Shown: positions 50,145 through 60,559, counted from the stretch's first letter. The stretch is DNA of 64,000 nucleotides from Allobaculum sp. Allo2 (GCF_022701175.1 NZ_CP078088.1:62001-126000); one strand, 5' to 3'. Notes: generated by a model from the letters alone, not told the origin. Program-made: numbers and translations.

Positions 50145-50817
50145 TTATCGGGTGCAGAACATTTTGACAAAGCGTCCCGCAGCCTGCGAGGACGATTCCA
50201 CAAACGAGCTGAACTCTACCGGGTTGTCGTTGTGACCGACAATGTCGCTGAGCGTGCGGATGATCAGAAACGGCAGACCAAACTGGCTGGCGACCTGCGC
50301 GATCGCGCCGCCTTCCATTTCGCTGCACGCACTCTGCGGAAAGCGGGAAAACAGCTTTTGAAGTCATCTTCATACGCCATGAACAGATCCTGCGTCGCCA
50401 CAGAGCCTGTGGTATACGTCAGTCCCGCTTCTTTTGCGGCGGCTTCGGCGCGTTCGAGCAGGTCTCTGGATGCGGTGAACACTTTGCCGATTCCGTCTTT
50501 TCCATCGATTGCCGACGTATCGTAATCGGCCTGAATGGCATAATCCGAGAAAACGAGTTCGCCGACGTGCTGGCCTTCTTTCAGGCCGCCCGCTACGCCG
50601 ATCGAAAGCAGAGCATCGGGATGATAGTTTTCGCAAAGCAGCGTCGAAGCAATAGCCGCGGCGACTTTTCCGACGCCGGAAAGCGCGACAACGATTTCTT
50701 CATCGGCCAGATGGCCTTTGTAAAGGCAGCTTCCGCAATTGTGCGGACTTCCACATCCGTCATCTGATCGGTAATCGCCTTCTGCTCCTGGGGCATGGCT
50801 GCGATAAATCCAAGCAT
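50145..50817 (-). CDS. mtnN: 5'-methylthioadenosine/S-adenosylhomocysteine nucleosidase (two frameshifts)
   Basis: About 224 residues when breaks near 50720 and 50358 are bridged. MLGFIAAMPQEQKAI, VVALSGVGKVAAAIAS, SIGVAGGL, CSEMEGGAIAQVA (catalytic Glu/Met region) and LIIRTLSDIVGHND are all signature stretches. It cleaves MTA and SAH to adenine plus the thio-ribose product, clearing SAM by-products. The frame restores to an end FVKMFCTR. Confidence 0.93.
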
Positions 50818-50940
50818 GTTTTTCCTCCTTGCTTCGCAGAAGACTTTATAGCGCTTCTGCCTCGGGGATAAAGCCGGCGGCCTCTTCCATAAAAATTGCG
50901 AGACGCATGGCTTTATCGTATACGTCGAATCTGACTGGTG

Positions 50941-51649
50941 TTACTTAGCCGGTCTGGCTTTGCAGGCGATGAAATACTTTTCGCAGTCCTCGAGCGGGGC
51001 TTCGTTAAAGTCGCCGGAAAACTGGAGAATTTCAAAGTCTTCTTCGAGCATCTCTTTTAAATCCGTGTCGGAGAAGACCGTCTGCATGTGATGTTCTTCG
51101 ACAGTGCGATCGTCAAAGTAGAAGGCGAAGTCCTGATAAATTTTATCGTCCTGCGCCGTGATCACCCACTGTACCTGCACGCCGTCATCAAATTCGCCGG
51201 CTTCTTCGTATTCTTCGGCAAACTCATCGAGACGGCAGAGCGAATGGCTGTCAAAAGAAACAGACCGCCCTCGTTCAGATGCGCCCGCACTTCTTTTAAA
51301 AACGCGCGCACTTCGTCCTTGTCTTCAAGATAGTTGAACGAATCGCAAAAGCAGCCGATCATATCAAACCTGGACAGGCCGGACAGATCGCGCATATCGC
51401 CCTGTAAAAGGTGATATTTTCGCTGCCGGGTTTGGCTTTTGCGGCATCGATCATGTTCTGGGAAAGATCGAGCGCCGTCACATCGTGCTGCTTGGCCAGT
51501 CGCTCGGTAATTTCCCCGCTGCCGCAGGCTGGTTCCAGAACCGTTTTGCCGGGATGGAACGATTCGATCCAGTCCACCCACTGGTCGGCCGCCTGATCGT
51601 CCTTGACGAGGGCGTCATAGTATCGGCCAAGTGTTTCATAAATTGCCAT
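50941..51649 (-). CDS. yqeM: Class I SAM-dependent methyltransferase, YqeM-like (frameshifted)
   Basis: About 235 residues. Motif I VLEPACGSGEITERLA, motif II VTALDLSQNMID, then after a break near 51408 GDMRDLSGLSRFDMIGCFCDSFNYL and a second break near 51250 leading to QWVITAQDDKIYQDFAFYFDDRTVEEHH. The position directly after rsfS matches yqeM of the Bacillus yqeG-M cluster, so it is taken as its orthologue. The substrate of YqeM is not established. Confidence 0.86.
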
Positions 51650-51714
51650 AGTCGTACCGCCTTCTGTTTAAGATCCGATTCTGCAGGAAACAGGGAGTCA
51701 GGACAGGCATTGAG

Positions 51715-51778
51715 CGCATCGAATGCGTCAAATCCATCGTACCCATCAAACGCATCGAATGCTTCAAACGCATCAGCG
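51715..51778. repeat. Short degenerate repeats (CGCATCGAATGC and CAAACGCATC)
   Basis: A 64-base stretch made of near-identical 9- to 12-base words, for example CGCATCGAATGC twice and TCAAACGCATC twice, in the gap between yqeM and rsfS. It is probably a slippage-derived microsatellite. Rest of the 220-base gap: nothing seen. Confidence 0.7.
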
Positions 51779-51869
51779 CCTCCCCTGTCTGCAAAGCCGG
51801 ATCGAACTTTGCTTCATGGTAAATGTGTCTTTACAAAAGCCGCCCTGCAGGCAAGGCGGCCAGGTGTCG

Positions 51870-52205
51870 TTATTCGTAACGGGTAACAGGGCATTCCTCA
51901 TACAGGCGATCAAGCGAATACAGCTTTCTTTCCTCGCCGGTAAAGAGGTGGATGACGATATCCTTGAGGTCCACCAGAATCCATTTGGATTCCTGGCCGC
52001 CTTCCATGCGGACTTCGCCTTTCCAGCCGGCTTCGAACAGCCGGTCCTTAATATTCTGAGCAATGGCAAGATTCTGTTTGAGGTTGCCGGCCGAAGCGAT
52101 GACCATCGTATCCATGAACGGTGTCATGGTGCGGGTATCGTACACTTCGATATCGGTTCCTTTTTTCTCGCTGATTGCCTTGAGTACAAGATCAAGTACG
52201 TCCAT
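51870..52205 (-). CDS. rsfS: Ribosomal silencing factor RsfS
   Basis: Intact, 111 residues. VLKAISEKKGTDIEVYDTR, MVIASAGNLKQNLAIAQNI and the C-terminal YSLDRLYEECP match RsfS (Iojap/YbeB family), which binds ribosomal protein uL14 and blocks subunit joining in starvation. The ATG at 52205 has AAGGAGAG 10 bases before it. As read, the same frame is open upstream into the YqeK sequence, because of a presumed indel in the A6 run before the start. Confidence 0.93.
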   Translation of the reverse strand: MDVLDLVLKAISEKKGTDIEVYDTRTMTPFMDTMVIASAGNLKQNLAIAQNIKDRLFEAGWKGEVRMEGGQESKWILVDLKDIVIHLFTGEERKLYSLDRLYEECPVTRYE

Positions 52206-53241
52206 TTTTTGTCTCTCCTTTTCGAGATAGGCTTTGTTTTCTGCTTTGACCAGCAGGAAACCATTATACAGATCATGCAGGCAGGCATGATAGAGGGCGC
52301 TGGAATCGTAGCCGCGCAGCGTAGTCGAGCTTGTCGCTGACAAACACGATCATCGCGTAAGGATCATAGCTCGTGCCTTTGACATGATTGGAAATTGCGT
52401 TGCGAATCACCGGATCGTACAGGCCGTAAATGCGCCACACAATTTCACTGCCGGCATAGCCGTGCCAGATGGCGTGGTGTTCCTGCAGGGCGGAGGGCGG
52501 AAACGCTGCCTTGACCCATTTGGCCTGTTCTTCCTTAGGAAGATCCTTGGCGATGTCATGAAAGAGTCCGATCAGCCACGCCTTGTGCTCATCGAGATGA
52601 TGGGCTCTGGCAAGCTCCCGGCAAAGTCTGGCGACGCTGCAGGAATGGGCAAAGCGCGCCGGATCCATCTGCGGCTGGATCCAGGCCGGCAGATACAGTT
52701 CGTGATCGAGGCAGTACTGACGTACGCTCTCGGGCATGAGATTCAGACGAAATCCCGTACGAATCTGCGAAGAAGATACGTCGACCGGTTCCATGGACAG
52801 ACGGATCATTCCGTAGTCCTTTTTCAGCAAGTCGAGCTGCTGCTGGCGGTCGGCGACCACAAAGTGCGCTTCCTTAAGCAGCTGCTGCCAGTCTTTCCAT
52901 TCTTCAAACTGAGCGGCCTGATCGGCGCCGATCAGCCAGTAAAATTCAATATCGTCAAACTGCTTTTTCAGCGTTCGGATCGTATCGATCGTATAGCTGG
53001 TGCCGTTGCGCTTGAACTCCACGTCGCTGATGCGAAAGTGTTCGTTCTGCTGGCAGGCCAGCCGAAGCATGTTGAGTCGATGGACCGGATCGGTGAGTAC
53101 CCGGTCTTTTAAAGGGGAAATCCGCGCGGGAACGAACCAGACTTCATCCGCGCCAAGCTGCTCTAATGCTGCATTGGCCATGGCAATATGGCCATTGTGT
53201 ACGGGATCAAACGATCCGCCTAACAGAGCAACTTTTTTCAT
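52192..53241 (-). CDS. nadD: Nicotinate-nucleotide adenylyltransferase fused to YqeK-type HD hydrolase (frameshifted at the end)
   Basis: Residues 1-190 are NadD: GGSFDPVHNGH (HxGH nucleotidyl-transfer motif) and the SSSQIRTG loop. It adenylylates nicotinate mononucleotide for NAD synthesis. Residues 195 onward are a YqeK HD domain: HSCSVARLCRELA, GLFHDIAKDLP (HD), HAIWHGYAGSE, NHVKGTSYDP. YqeK hydrolyses Ap4A symmetrically. One break near 52325, then the restored end lies just beyond the rsfS start, with a stop at 52192 assumed. NadD and YqeK are separate adjacent genes in Bacillus; here they are one polypeptide. Confidence 0.92.
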
Positions 53242-53528
53242 CAGAGAATCCCCGTCTTCTTATCCGGATTTCTGCGGTAAAGCGTAAAGGTGCGGCCGAT
53301 AATCTGTACGATATCGCTTCCGGTCTGGCTGGCGCATTCAATCGCCGCCTCGCGGACCGAAATCGCGGCCGTCTTCTGCATCGTCACCTTGACGAGTTCG
53401 TGGGCTTCCAGATCGTTAGAAAGGCTTTCAAAGAGCGCTTCTGAAAGGTTTCCTTTTCCAATCTGGATCATGCTGGGGAGATTCATCGCCAGCGTTCTGA
53501 GTTTCTTTTTGTTCTGTGCGCTTAACAT
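53241..53528 (-). CDS. yhbY: YhbY-family RNA-binding protein (CRM domain)
   Basis: Intact, 95 residues. LSAQNKKKLRTLAMNL, VQIGKGNLSEAL-like MIQIGKGNLSE and GRTFTLYRRN are the CRM/YhbY signature. It binds pre-50S ribosomes. Its start follows the yqeH stop with no gap (TAAATG), and its stop overlaps the nadD ATG. Confidence 0.94.
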   Translation of the reverse strand: MLSAQNKKKLRTLAMNLPSMIQIGKGNLSEALFESLSNDLEAHELVKVTMQKTAAISVREAAIECASQTGSDIVQIIGRTFTLYRRNPDKKTGIL

Positions 53529-54608
53529 TTAAATCATCGCCTTTCGAAATGTAATCTGAATGCCCTTGTGGGCGTAAACCGTGATCGAGGAAATGTCCCC
53601 GATACGCAGAACCATCCCAGTCCCTGGATGACTACATCCATTTTCTGACCGGGTTTGAGCTTTGGCGCATGCCATGCCTGCATCGTTTCCATCGAGTGAT
53701 CGATGGCCGGCGAAAGCATCTCCATCAGATGCTCGTTCCACAGACGGTCGGCATCGCTTTTCTTGCCGCGGTGAATAGGCACGCCCGGGGAGAAGTAGCC
53801 GACAATGCTGGCCTTTTTCGAGCAGACCACGTCCATGCGCGCCAGTCCGCCGGCTGCAAAGGACTGATCTTCAAAAATCTGGCAGATGTAGGGCTTGATC
53901 GGCTTGACGGGGATCACGCTTTTGAGCATGTCCGCCGGCAGCCACGCCAGATACGACTTTGGATTTTCCAGACCCGGCGTATCGTACAGAATTCGATCGC
54001 GCCAGGGACGGGAAATCACGTCGAGGGTGGTTCCCGGGTTGCGGGAAATGGTCAGTTCCCTGCTGTGGAGCAGGCGGTTGACCAGAGTGGACTTGCCGGA
54101 GTTGGCGAGTCCCATGAAGATAACGTTTTTCTTTTCGCCCAGGCGGTCGGCCGTCTGGGAAATCGTTTCGAGAATTTCTTCGCTTTTTCTGAGCCTTTGG
54201 TCATGTAGCCGGCAATCAGAATGTCTTCCACCTGAATGTTTTCTTCTTTCAGGCGGCGCGAAACGTAGCTTTTAATCTTTTCGTCGCTCAGCGTAACGGG
54301 CAGCACGTCCCGCTTGGTCAGAACCATGACCACGGGCTTGCCGGGAATCCGCTGGTTGAGGCGGCTGATCAGATTGCTTTCGAGATTGAACAGATCGACG
54401 GTCCAGAATACGATGCCGTCGAGTTCATTGACTTTTTCAGGGTCTCTTCCGCCGCGATGCCCTGCTGCATGTTAATCGTCACATCGCCGTAGTGGCGAAG
54501 GCGGTAGCAGCGCTGGCAGTAATCGGCGTCCAGGGATGGCGTATAGCCTAAGGCTTTGGGGTCTTCATTCTGGAGCTTTACGCCGCACCCTTTACAGTAT
54601 TCGGACAT
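53529..54608 (-). CDS. yqeH: Ribosome biogenesis GTPase YqeH (three frameshifts)
   Basis: Circularly permuted GTPase of about 360 residues needed for 30S assembly. An N-terminal zinc finger CKGCGVKLQ...YCQRCYRLRHYGD comes first. G4 (LTKRDVLP) precedes G1 (GLANSGKSTLVNRLL), G2/G3 (NPGTTLD, DTPGLEN), the permuted order of this family. Breaks near 54435, 54190 and 53605 are bridged. It overlaps yqeG upstream and abuts yhbY. Confidence 0.93.
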
Positions 54609-55135
54609 ATCCGTCCCTCCGATCTATTTTGTGTTTCTTTTCGTAATACGTGTAGGCAGCATTTTCGAGGGCCCGCATGATCGAAGTATCCTTGCGTTCC
54701 GTCTCGGACAGTCTGCCGCATAAAATGGTATGCATGCCCGAAATTCGCCCGCAAAGCATATCGGTATACAGCTGATCGCCGACAATGGCGGCCTGACTGG
54801 CCCTGACGCTCCGCTTTTTAAAAAGCGATGCACTTTATGGGGCAGCGGTTTCAGGCAGAACGTCAGCAGTTCGCCCGCGGGCCGGCCGCCCAGCACGTCT
54901 TCGACGTGCTTTTTCGTGTTGTTGGTCAGCAGCACGGGTTCAATGCCAGAGTGGCGCACGCGGCGCAGAAATGCCGCGGCTTCGTTGGAAATTTTCGTAT
55001 CGCCGTATGCGGAAATTGTATTGTCGATGTCGACGAACAAAATCCGGATTCCGTCTTTTTCAGCTGGCGGATATCCAGATCCAGATAGCGTCGAATGGAT
55101 CGTTCGGGCAGCAGCAAAGTCATGGTTTTTCTCAT
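54592..55135 (-). CDS. yqeG: YqeG-family HAD-type phosphatase (frameshifts)
   Basis: About 181 residues. LLPERSIRRYLDLDI, then after a break near 55058 FVDIDNTIS (HAD nucleophile D-x-D), VLLTNNTKKHVE (motif II) and, after a break near 54825, IVGDQLYTDML (motif IV). It acts on small phosphates or phosphatidylglycerol-phosphate in related bacteria; the substrate here is unknown. The start at 55135 overlaps the preceding flavoprotein stop by 4 bases, and the stop overlaps yqeH by 17. Confidence 0.9.
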
Positions 55136-56824
55136 TGTATAGGGGATTTTGAAGAATTGTCAAAACGCTCCATCAGGGCCATGGCACAGCGCAGACCATC
55201 GAGCGCGGAGGTCATAATGCCGCCGGAATAGCCGGCGCCTTCCCCGCAGGGATACAGACCGTATACGCTTGAAAGCAGGCTTTCCTTATCCCGGAATACG
55301 CGAATGGCACTGCTTGAACGGGTTTCCACACCCGTTAACAGTGCACCGTCCAGAAATCCCGGAATTTTTCTTCAAAGGACAGCAGCGCTTCTTTTAAAGA
55401 GGAAGCGATCGGTGCCGGAAGCAGCGTCTGAAAATCCGTAAACACGGTCCCTAAGGGATACGTGGGCAGCACGCCTTCAAAATGGTCCGAGACGTTTCCC
55501 TGTACAAAATCGGAAGCGAGCTGAACCGGCGCCCGGTAGCTGTTCGACAGTTTCCAGGCCGCCTTTTCGAGCTGTTCCTGATAGTCGAGACCGGCGAACA
55601 GATCCGATCCGGTGTCGGTTTCATCGACTTGTACAAGAAGAGCCGCGTTGGCATTTTTGCCGCCTCGATCATGATAGCTCATTCCGTTGACAACAACCGT
55701 TTCCGGCGTGCTCGATGCCGCAATTACGTAGCCGCCCGGACACATGCAGAAGCTGTAGACGCCTTTTCCCGTCGAAGTTTTGGCGGTTACCTGATAGCGG
55801 GCCGGAATGAGCAGCGGATCCGTCGCGTGATCTTTCAGCATGGCCTGATCAATAAATTTCTGATCGTGTTCGATGCGCACGCCGATCGCAAACGGCTTGT
55901 TTTCCATCTGCACATGGCTTTTCGCCAGCATCCGCAGCGTATCGCCAGCCGAATGGCCGATCGCCGCAATCAGCGCCATGCAGCGAATCTGCAGGAAGTC
56001 CTCTTTTTCGTTCGAGTCGTTCAAATCCGAAGACACAATCAGATTCTCCAGACCCTTCTCCTTTAAAATTGCGCGGGCGTTTTCAATACCGGATCCCTTC
56101 AGGGTAATGGACTGCAGGTTATCGTGACCATCCGGCCCCGATGTTTCCAGGCCAAGGCCGGCCAGCCGGGTATGGAACAGGAACGTTCCGCCCAGCGATT
56201 CAATTTCCGCCCGGGCGTTTTTAAAATCGAAACAAAGCCGTCGGTACCGACATGAGGATGCTGCTCGTACAGGATATTTTTGTTTGCGCCCAAGCGGACG
56301 AGTTCGTCAAAGATTTTTCGCGTGCGCAGATCCTTGGAGCGGGTCGTCAGCTTGCCGTCGGAAAAGGCGCCGGCGCCGCCCATGCCAAACTGCACGTTGC
56401 TTTCCGGATCGAGAACGCCTTCTTTCCAGAAGCGTTCGACATCCTTCTGCCGCTCTTCAATCGGCGCGCCGCGTTCAATAATAATCGGCTTGTACCCGTA
56501 CTGCGCCAGAAGCAGCGCTGCGAAGAGACCCGCCGGCCCAAAGCCCGCAACGACCGGCCGTCCGGCCAGCGGCTCAGTACCCGTCGCTTCAAAACGGAAC
56601 GTTTCGTCGGGTGCGATCGTCACATCGCGGTTTTTGAGGTATTTCTTTTCGTGCCGCACTTCGGCATCGATCACAAAGGAAAAAGGACCCTCTGTCCTCT
56701 GGCGTCCACGCTTTTGCGATGTACGGACCAGCTCAAAAGATCCTTTTTGGCATATTCAGTTTTTCAGAAGCCGGGATTCAATTTCTTTTGGATCCTCACA
56801 TTTTACCTGATGAATTCTAATCAT
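55132..56824 (-). CDS. FAD-dependent protein, COG2509 family (three frameshifts)
   Basis: About 560 residues. After an N-terminal domain (MIRIHQVKCEDPKEIESRLLKK-like) the FAD site reads VVAGFGPAGLFAALLLAQYG, followed by NVQFGMGGAGAFSDGKLTTR and SFCMCPGGYVIAASSTPE. The C-terminus has GLYPCGEGAGYSGGIMTSALDG, the ribityl-binding motif. Breaks near 56730, 56225 and 55345. The longer, two-domain form of the COG2509 flavoproteins. It heads the yqe cluster directly and lies 3 bases after the VanT-N-like gene. Reaction unknown. Confidence 0.88.
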
Positions 56825-56827
56825 AAT

Positions 56828-57852
56828 TTAAACCAGCCATTTCAGCCACTCTGCCTTTTTCTGTCCTCTTACGATCAGCGTCGCCAGACCCTGCGAGCAG
56901 GCCAGCGTGCCCAGGTAAACCGCCAGATGCACATTGGGCATCAGCAGCAGAAGAATGCGGGCAAACAGAATGTGGCTGACGTAAATGCCGGTCGCTTCCT
57001 TGCGCATCGTCTTATACACCGGCTTGGACGGAAGGCGATAGCCGATGAGCATCTGCATCAGAAAATACATCGCCGGTACCAGCGTCAGGTACATGCAGCT
57101 TTTATCTGTCAGAACGCCCATCCAGGCATAGAGGGTTACTTCCAGTATCAGGCATACAAACGAGATCGCAAAGCCTGTCGCACTCGCCTGCAGCCGCATG
57201 CGGCGCAGCTTCGAAGCGCCCAGTCCGATCAGGACAAAGATCGGCGCAAAGAAGATACCATCGCGTACCGTACCGAGAAGCTTCAGGATAAATCCATAAA
57301 TGACCGAGACAACCGGCAGGCCTTCCCACATGGGGCCAAAGCAGTTGACCAGCCAGCCAAACAGATAGAGCGCCAGACAGATCATGAGCGTATCCCGCAT
57401 GCCCTTGCGCGTGTAGAGCCAGTACACAATGGCCAGTCCAAGCATCAGCGCCGGCAAAAACCACAGATGATAATAGGAACCGTTTAAAAAGAAGTCTCGG
57501 ATCCAGCCAAGCAGGGCCGAGAAGGAAAAGCCGACGGACGCGTAGTTCCAGATCGTATACGGCAAATAAATGACCGTCCAGATGAGATAGAGAATGCCCA
57601 GACGCTTGAGCGTATGCATCAGCGCCTGACGGTTCTGCCCTTCATGACCGGGGGTACGATCGATTTTCTGAAAGAGAAAAAAGCTGCTGCAGACAAAAAC
57701 ATCGGGACTGCCAGGCGGCAGATCGTGGCGATAAAAAACAGGTTGAAAGACTCTGAGATGTCCGCAAACGGGAACGTATGAATAGCGACCACCAGCAGAG
57801 CGCCAATATATTTTGCGATATCAATCGCCGGATATTCGCATTTTGATTTCAA
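56828..57852 (-). CDS. Membrane acyltransferase-3-like protein resembling the VanT N-terminal domain (one frameshift)
   Basis: About 341 residues, ten or so hydrophobic segments, from a TTG start at 57852 (AGGAGAGG upstream). The reading IDIAKYIGALLVVAIHTFPF, ICRLAVPMFL, SYYHLWFLPALMLGL, GTVRDGIFFAPIFVLIGLG and SCMYLTLVPAMYFL follows the membrane half of VanT serine racemases (from memory of VanC/VanG-type VanT: GTRNGIFFTPLF, YHLWYFPAL). One break near 57620. No racemase domain is attached; the racemase is encoded separately at 58203. It may take part in moving L-Ser across the membrane or acylation; role unproven. Confidence 0.82.
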
Positions 57853-58032
57853 GACAGACCTCTCCTTTCAAAGCCGGAAGTCCTGGCGTCAAATCGGCAG
57901 GCTGCGGCTGTATAGGTGTGTATTGGGATGTAATCGCGTCCGAAAAGCGACGCGTTTTTCACGTAGAGTTTTCAGTCTGGCAAAAAGAAGCCAAAACCGT
58001 TTACAGTTTAGCAGAAAAGCGAATCAAAGCAC

Positions 58033-58079
58033 AAAAGCCGCCGCAAGCGGGAAACCGAATCGTTTTCCGCAGCGGCGGT
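58033..58079 (-). terminator. Probable terminator after the racemase gene
   Basis: Minus-strand ACCGCCGC pairs with GCGGCGGC(T) across an inner imperfect stem and is followed by TTTTG. It suggests the membrane-protein gene has its own promoter. Confidence 0.6.
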
Positions 58080-58085
58080 CTGTTG

Positions 58086-58190
58086 TCTGGATTCAATACA
58101 GTATTCTTTCGTGCAGTCTGGAATCCATCTGCGCTTCAGGCTGGATTCCATTTGTTCTGGTCCATCCCGTCTTCTGGATTCCATTCCATT
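58086..58190. repeat. Degenerate repeats of TCTGGATTCCAT
   Basis: Four copies of a 12-base word (TCTGGATTCAAT, TCTGGAATCCAT, GCTGGATTCCAT, TCTGGATTCCAT) spaced 20-30 bases apart, just past the racemase stop. Each word has a partial palindrome GGAATCC/GGATTCC. Role unknown. Confidence 0.65.
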
Positions 58191-58202
58191 CTTTTTAACT
58201 TT

Positions 58203-59512
58203 TTACGCGAGGTTTCCGTCTTCGTCGAAGTAGATGCGATTGACGCGGCGGGTCAGAATGGAAAGCGTTTCGTTGTTGATCGTTCCGGCCTTGCGGCTGA
58301 TTTCATCGACCTTGAGCACGTTATCCCCGTCCTGGCCGATCAGTACCGCTGTATCGCCGGCTTCGATGTCGTCAAATCCGGTGATATCGACCATGCACTG
58401 GTCCATGCAGATGTTGCCGACAATCGGAACGAGATGCCCGCGAATGGACACCATCAGGCCCTTGTTCGAACAGGCTCTCGACAGACCGTCCGCGTAGCCG
58501 ATGGCCAGCGACGCGATCTGACGCGGCCCGTGCGCCGTGTAGTGACGGCCGTAGGAAACGGTCGCCTGATCCGGGATCGTCTTGACCATGGACACTTTCG
58601 TCTTCAGCGAAAGAATCGGAACAAAGTCCGGCTGCGAAGCGATCGGCACTTCGTCATCGCTGGTTATGCCCATGTACAGCAGACCCGGGCGGCAGTAGTC
58701 GTAGCCGGCATCCATGTAGTTGAGAATGCCATAGGAGTTCTGAATGTGCCTGGCGCCGGTATCGTACCCTTTTTCCTGCAGGCGGAAAATCAGTTCGTCA
58801 AACAGCTTCATCTGCGAACGGGTAAACTCGCGGCTGTCGAAGGCGAGATCATCGCTGACGGGAAAATGCGAGAAAATGCCTTCAATCTGCAGACCGGGTA
58901 GTTCAAAGACTTCTACGAAGTCGTTAAAGTGCCGGGCATTGGCTTCGTAAAGCAGGCCGGTGCGGTTCATGCCCGTATCGGCTTTGACGTGTACGCGCAT
59001 TTTCGTGCCGTACGCCTGTCCGTAGTCGGAAAGCGCGTGCGCGAAATCCTTGGAGAGCGCGGACTGAATCAGATCGTATTCGATCAGTTCGTCAAAGCGG
59101 GAATTGGGCGTATAGCCAAGAATCAGGATTGGATCGCTGATGCCGGCTTTGCGCAGTTCAATGGCTTCGTCAATGCAGGCGACGGCGAAAACTCCACGCC
59201 CGCTCGCTGGAGCGCCTTACCGCAGGCAACGGCGCCATGGCCATAGGCGTCGGCTTTGAGAATGCCGATGATGTCGGTCTTGCCGCACAGACGGCGGACT
59301 TCTTCCATGTTATGACCAATCTGATCGAGACGGATTTCCGCCCAGGTGCGCAGCGGCGCGATCATGTCTGTATACGCCTGCGAGTCAAAATGGTTCACAT
59401 AGGCGATCGCGCGCGCATCTTCAAACGCCGGCGTTTCGTTTTCCGGATTTCCTTGTACATCGGCAGCGGCAGTTTCCGCGTTTGGATTCAGAGTCTGGTT
59501 GAATTCGTTCAT
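58203..59512 (-). CDS. alr: PLP alanine/serine racemase, VanT-like pocket (one frameshift)
   Basis: About 436 residues. Fold type III racemase: AEIRLDQIGHN, PLP Lys in ILKADAYGHGA, HVKADTGMNRTGLL, NSYGILNY, SYGRHYTA (second-base Tyr), GYADGLSR and NICMDQCMVDITG. At the site equivalent to Geobacillus Alr Tyr354 the sequence is AGTINNETL: Asn replaces the usual Tyr (INYE), as in VanT serine racemases. A 55-residue acidic N-terminal extension precedes the normal start. One break near 59192. It lies 5 bases after the ligase gene. D-Ala production cannot be excluded. Confidence 0.9.
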
Positions 59513-59517
59513 GCCCC

Positions 59518-60559
59518 TTATGCCTCGCGCTTCTTTACCATCGCCAGATCGACAAGTTCATCGATCAGCTGAGTGAAAGGACGTCCGGCTTTGGCCATCA
59601 TGGTCGGATAGCGGCTGGTATCGGTGAATCCAGGAATGGTGTTGACTTCATTGAGCAGAATGCGGCCCGTGTCTTCAATAAACATATCCACGCGCGCCAT
59701 ATCGCGGCAGCACAGGGTACGGAACACTTTTTCGCAAGCTCTCTGGCCTGTTCGGCTTTTTCGTGCGAAATGCGGGCCGGGCAGTAAATGGCGGAATCTT
59801 TCATAGCGTACTTGCCTTCGAAATCGAAGACTTTGCTCTTCATTTCGATTTCATCGATCTCGCCGGCGAACAGCGTCTGATCGCCCATGACCGCGCAGCC
59901 GATTTCAAAGCCCTGAATGGCTTTTTCCACGAGAATCTTGCCGCGGCCGTCGTATTTGAAGGCGTCTTTTACTGCCTTTTCGTACTGGTCTTCGTTTTCC
60001 ACGAACGCTACGCCATAGGAGCTGCCGGCGTTGCACGGCTTAATGATCCACGGCAGTTCGATCTGTGCACGCACTTCGTCAAAGGAAGGCAGCGGATCGC
60101 GTTCGTTAATGCAGATGTATTCTGCAGCCGGAATGCCGGCCTGATCGCACAGGCGGTGCATGACTTCCTTGTCCATGCAGATGGCAGCGCCCAGAATGTC
60201 GCAGCCGACGCAGGGCAGATCAAACATCTGCAGCATGCCGGCGATGGCGCCGTCTTCTCCATTTTTGCCGTGGAGAACCGGGAAGCAGACATCGAGATCG
60301 ATCGTCTCCTTCGTCTCAAAGTCATAAATGCCTTTGTTTACCCAGGCGATTGGACGGGCCTGCGCCATCCATTCATCGTGTTCGATGGCGGACGCGTCGC
60401 CCAGGTAGCGATAAAACTTTCCGTCGCGGGAAATGCCGATCAGCGTCGTTTCATAACGTTCTGTATTCAGAGAGCGCAAAAGGAAGCCGCGGAATGAAGA
60501 GAAACGGAGTACTCACTGCTCTGTCCTCCAAAAAGAATGCCAAGACGAATCTTTTTCAT
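59518..60559 (-). CDS. ddl: D-alanine--D-alanine/D-serine ligase, VanG-like (two frameshifts)
   Basis: ATP-grasp ligase of about 346 residues: LGILFGGQSSEYSVSLHSA, FPVLHGKNGEDGAIAG, VGCDILGAAICMDK, IIKPCNAGSSYGV, an omega loop FDFEGKYAMKDSAIYCPARI and LLNEVNTIPGFTDTSRYPTMM. The NGEDG, CMDK and SRYPxMM patterns are those I recall for VanG/VanC-type ligases rather than staphylococcal or enteric Ddl (SMYP, HSLVP). Breaks near 60480 and 59730. The ATG at 60559 has GAAGGAG upstream; as read the murF frame runs into it. Specificity for D-Ala or D-Ser at position 2 is unproven. Confidence 0.9.

Larger units (their letters stand above)
57853..58202. other. Gap between the VanT-N-like and racemase genes
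   Basis: 350 bases, no gene. It contains the hairpin at 58033-58079 and the repeats at 58086-58190, and a plausible promoter region for 56828-57852 that I cannot define. Confidence 0.5.
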
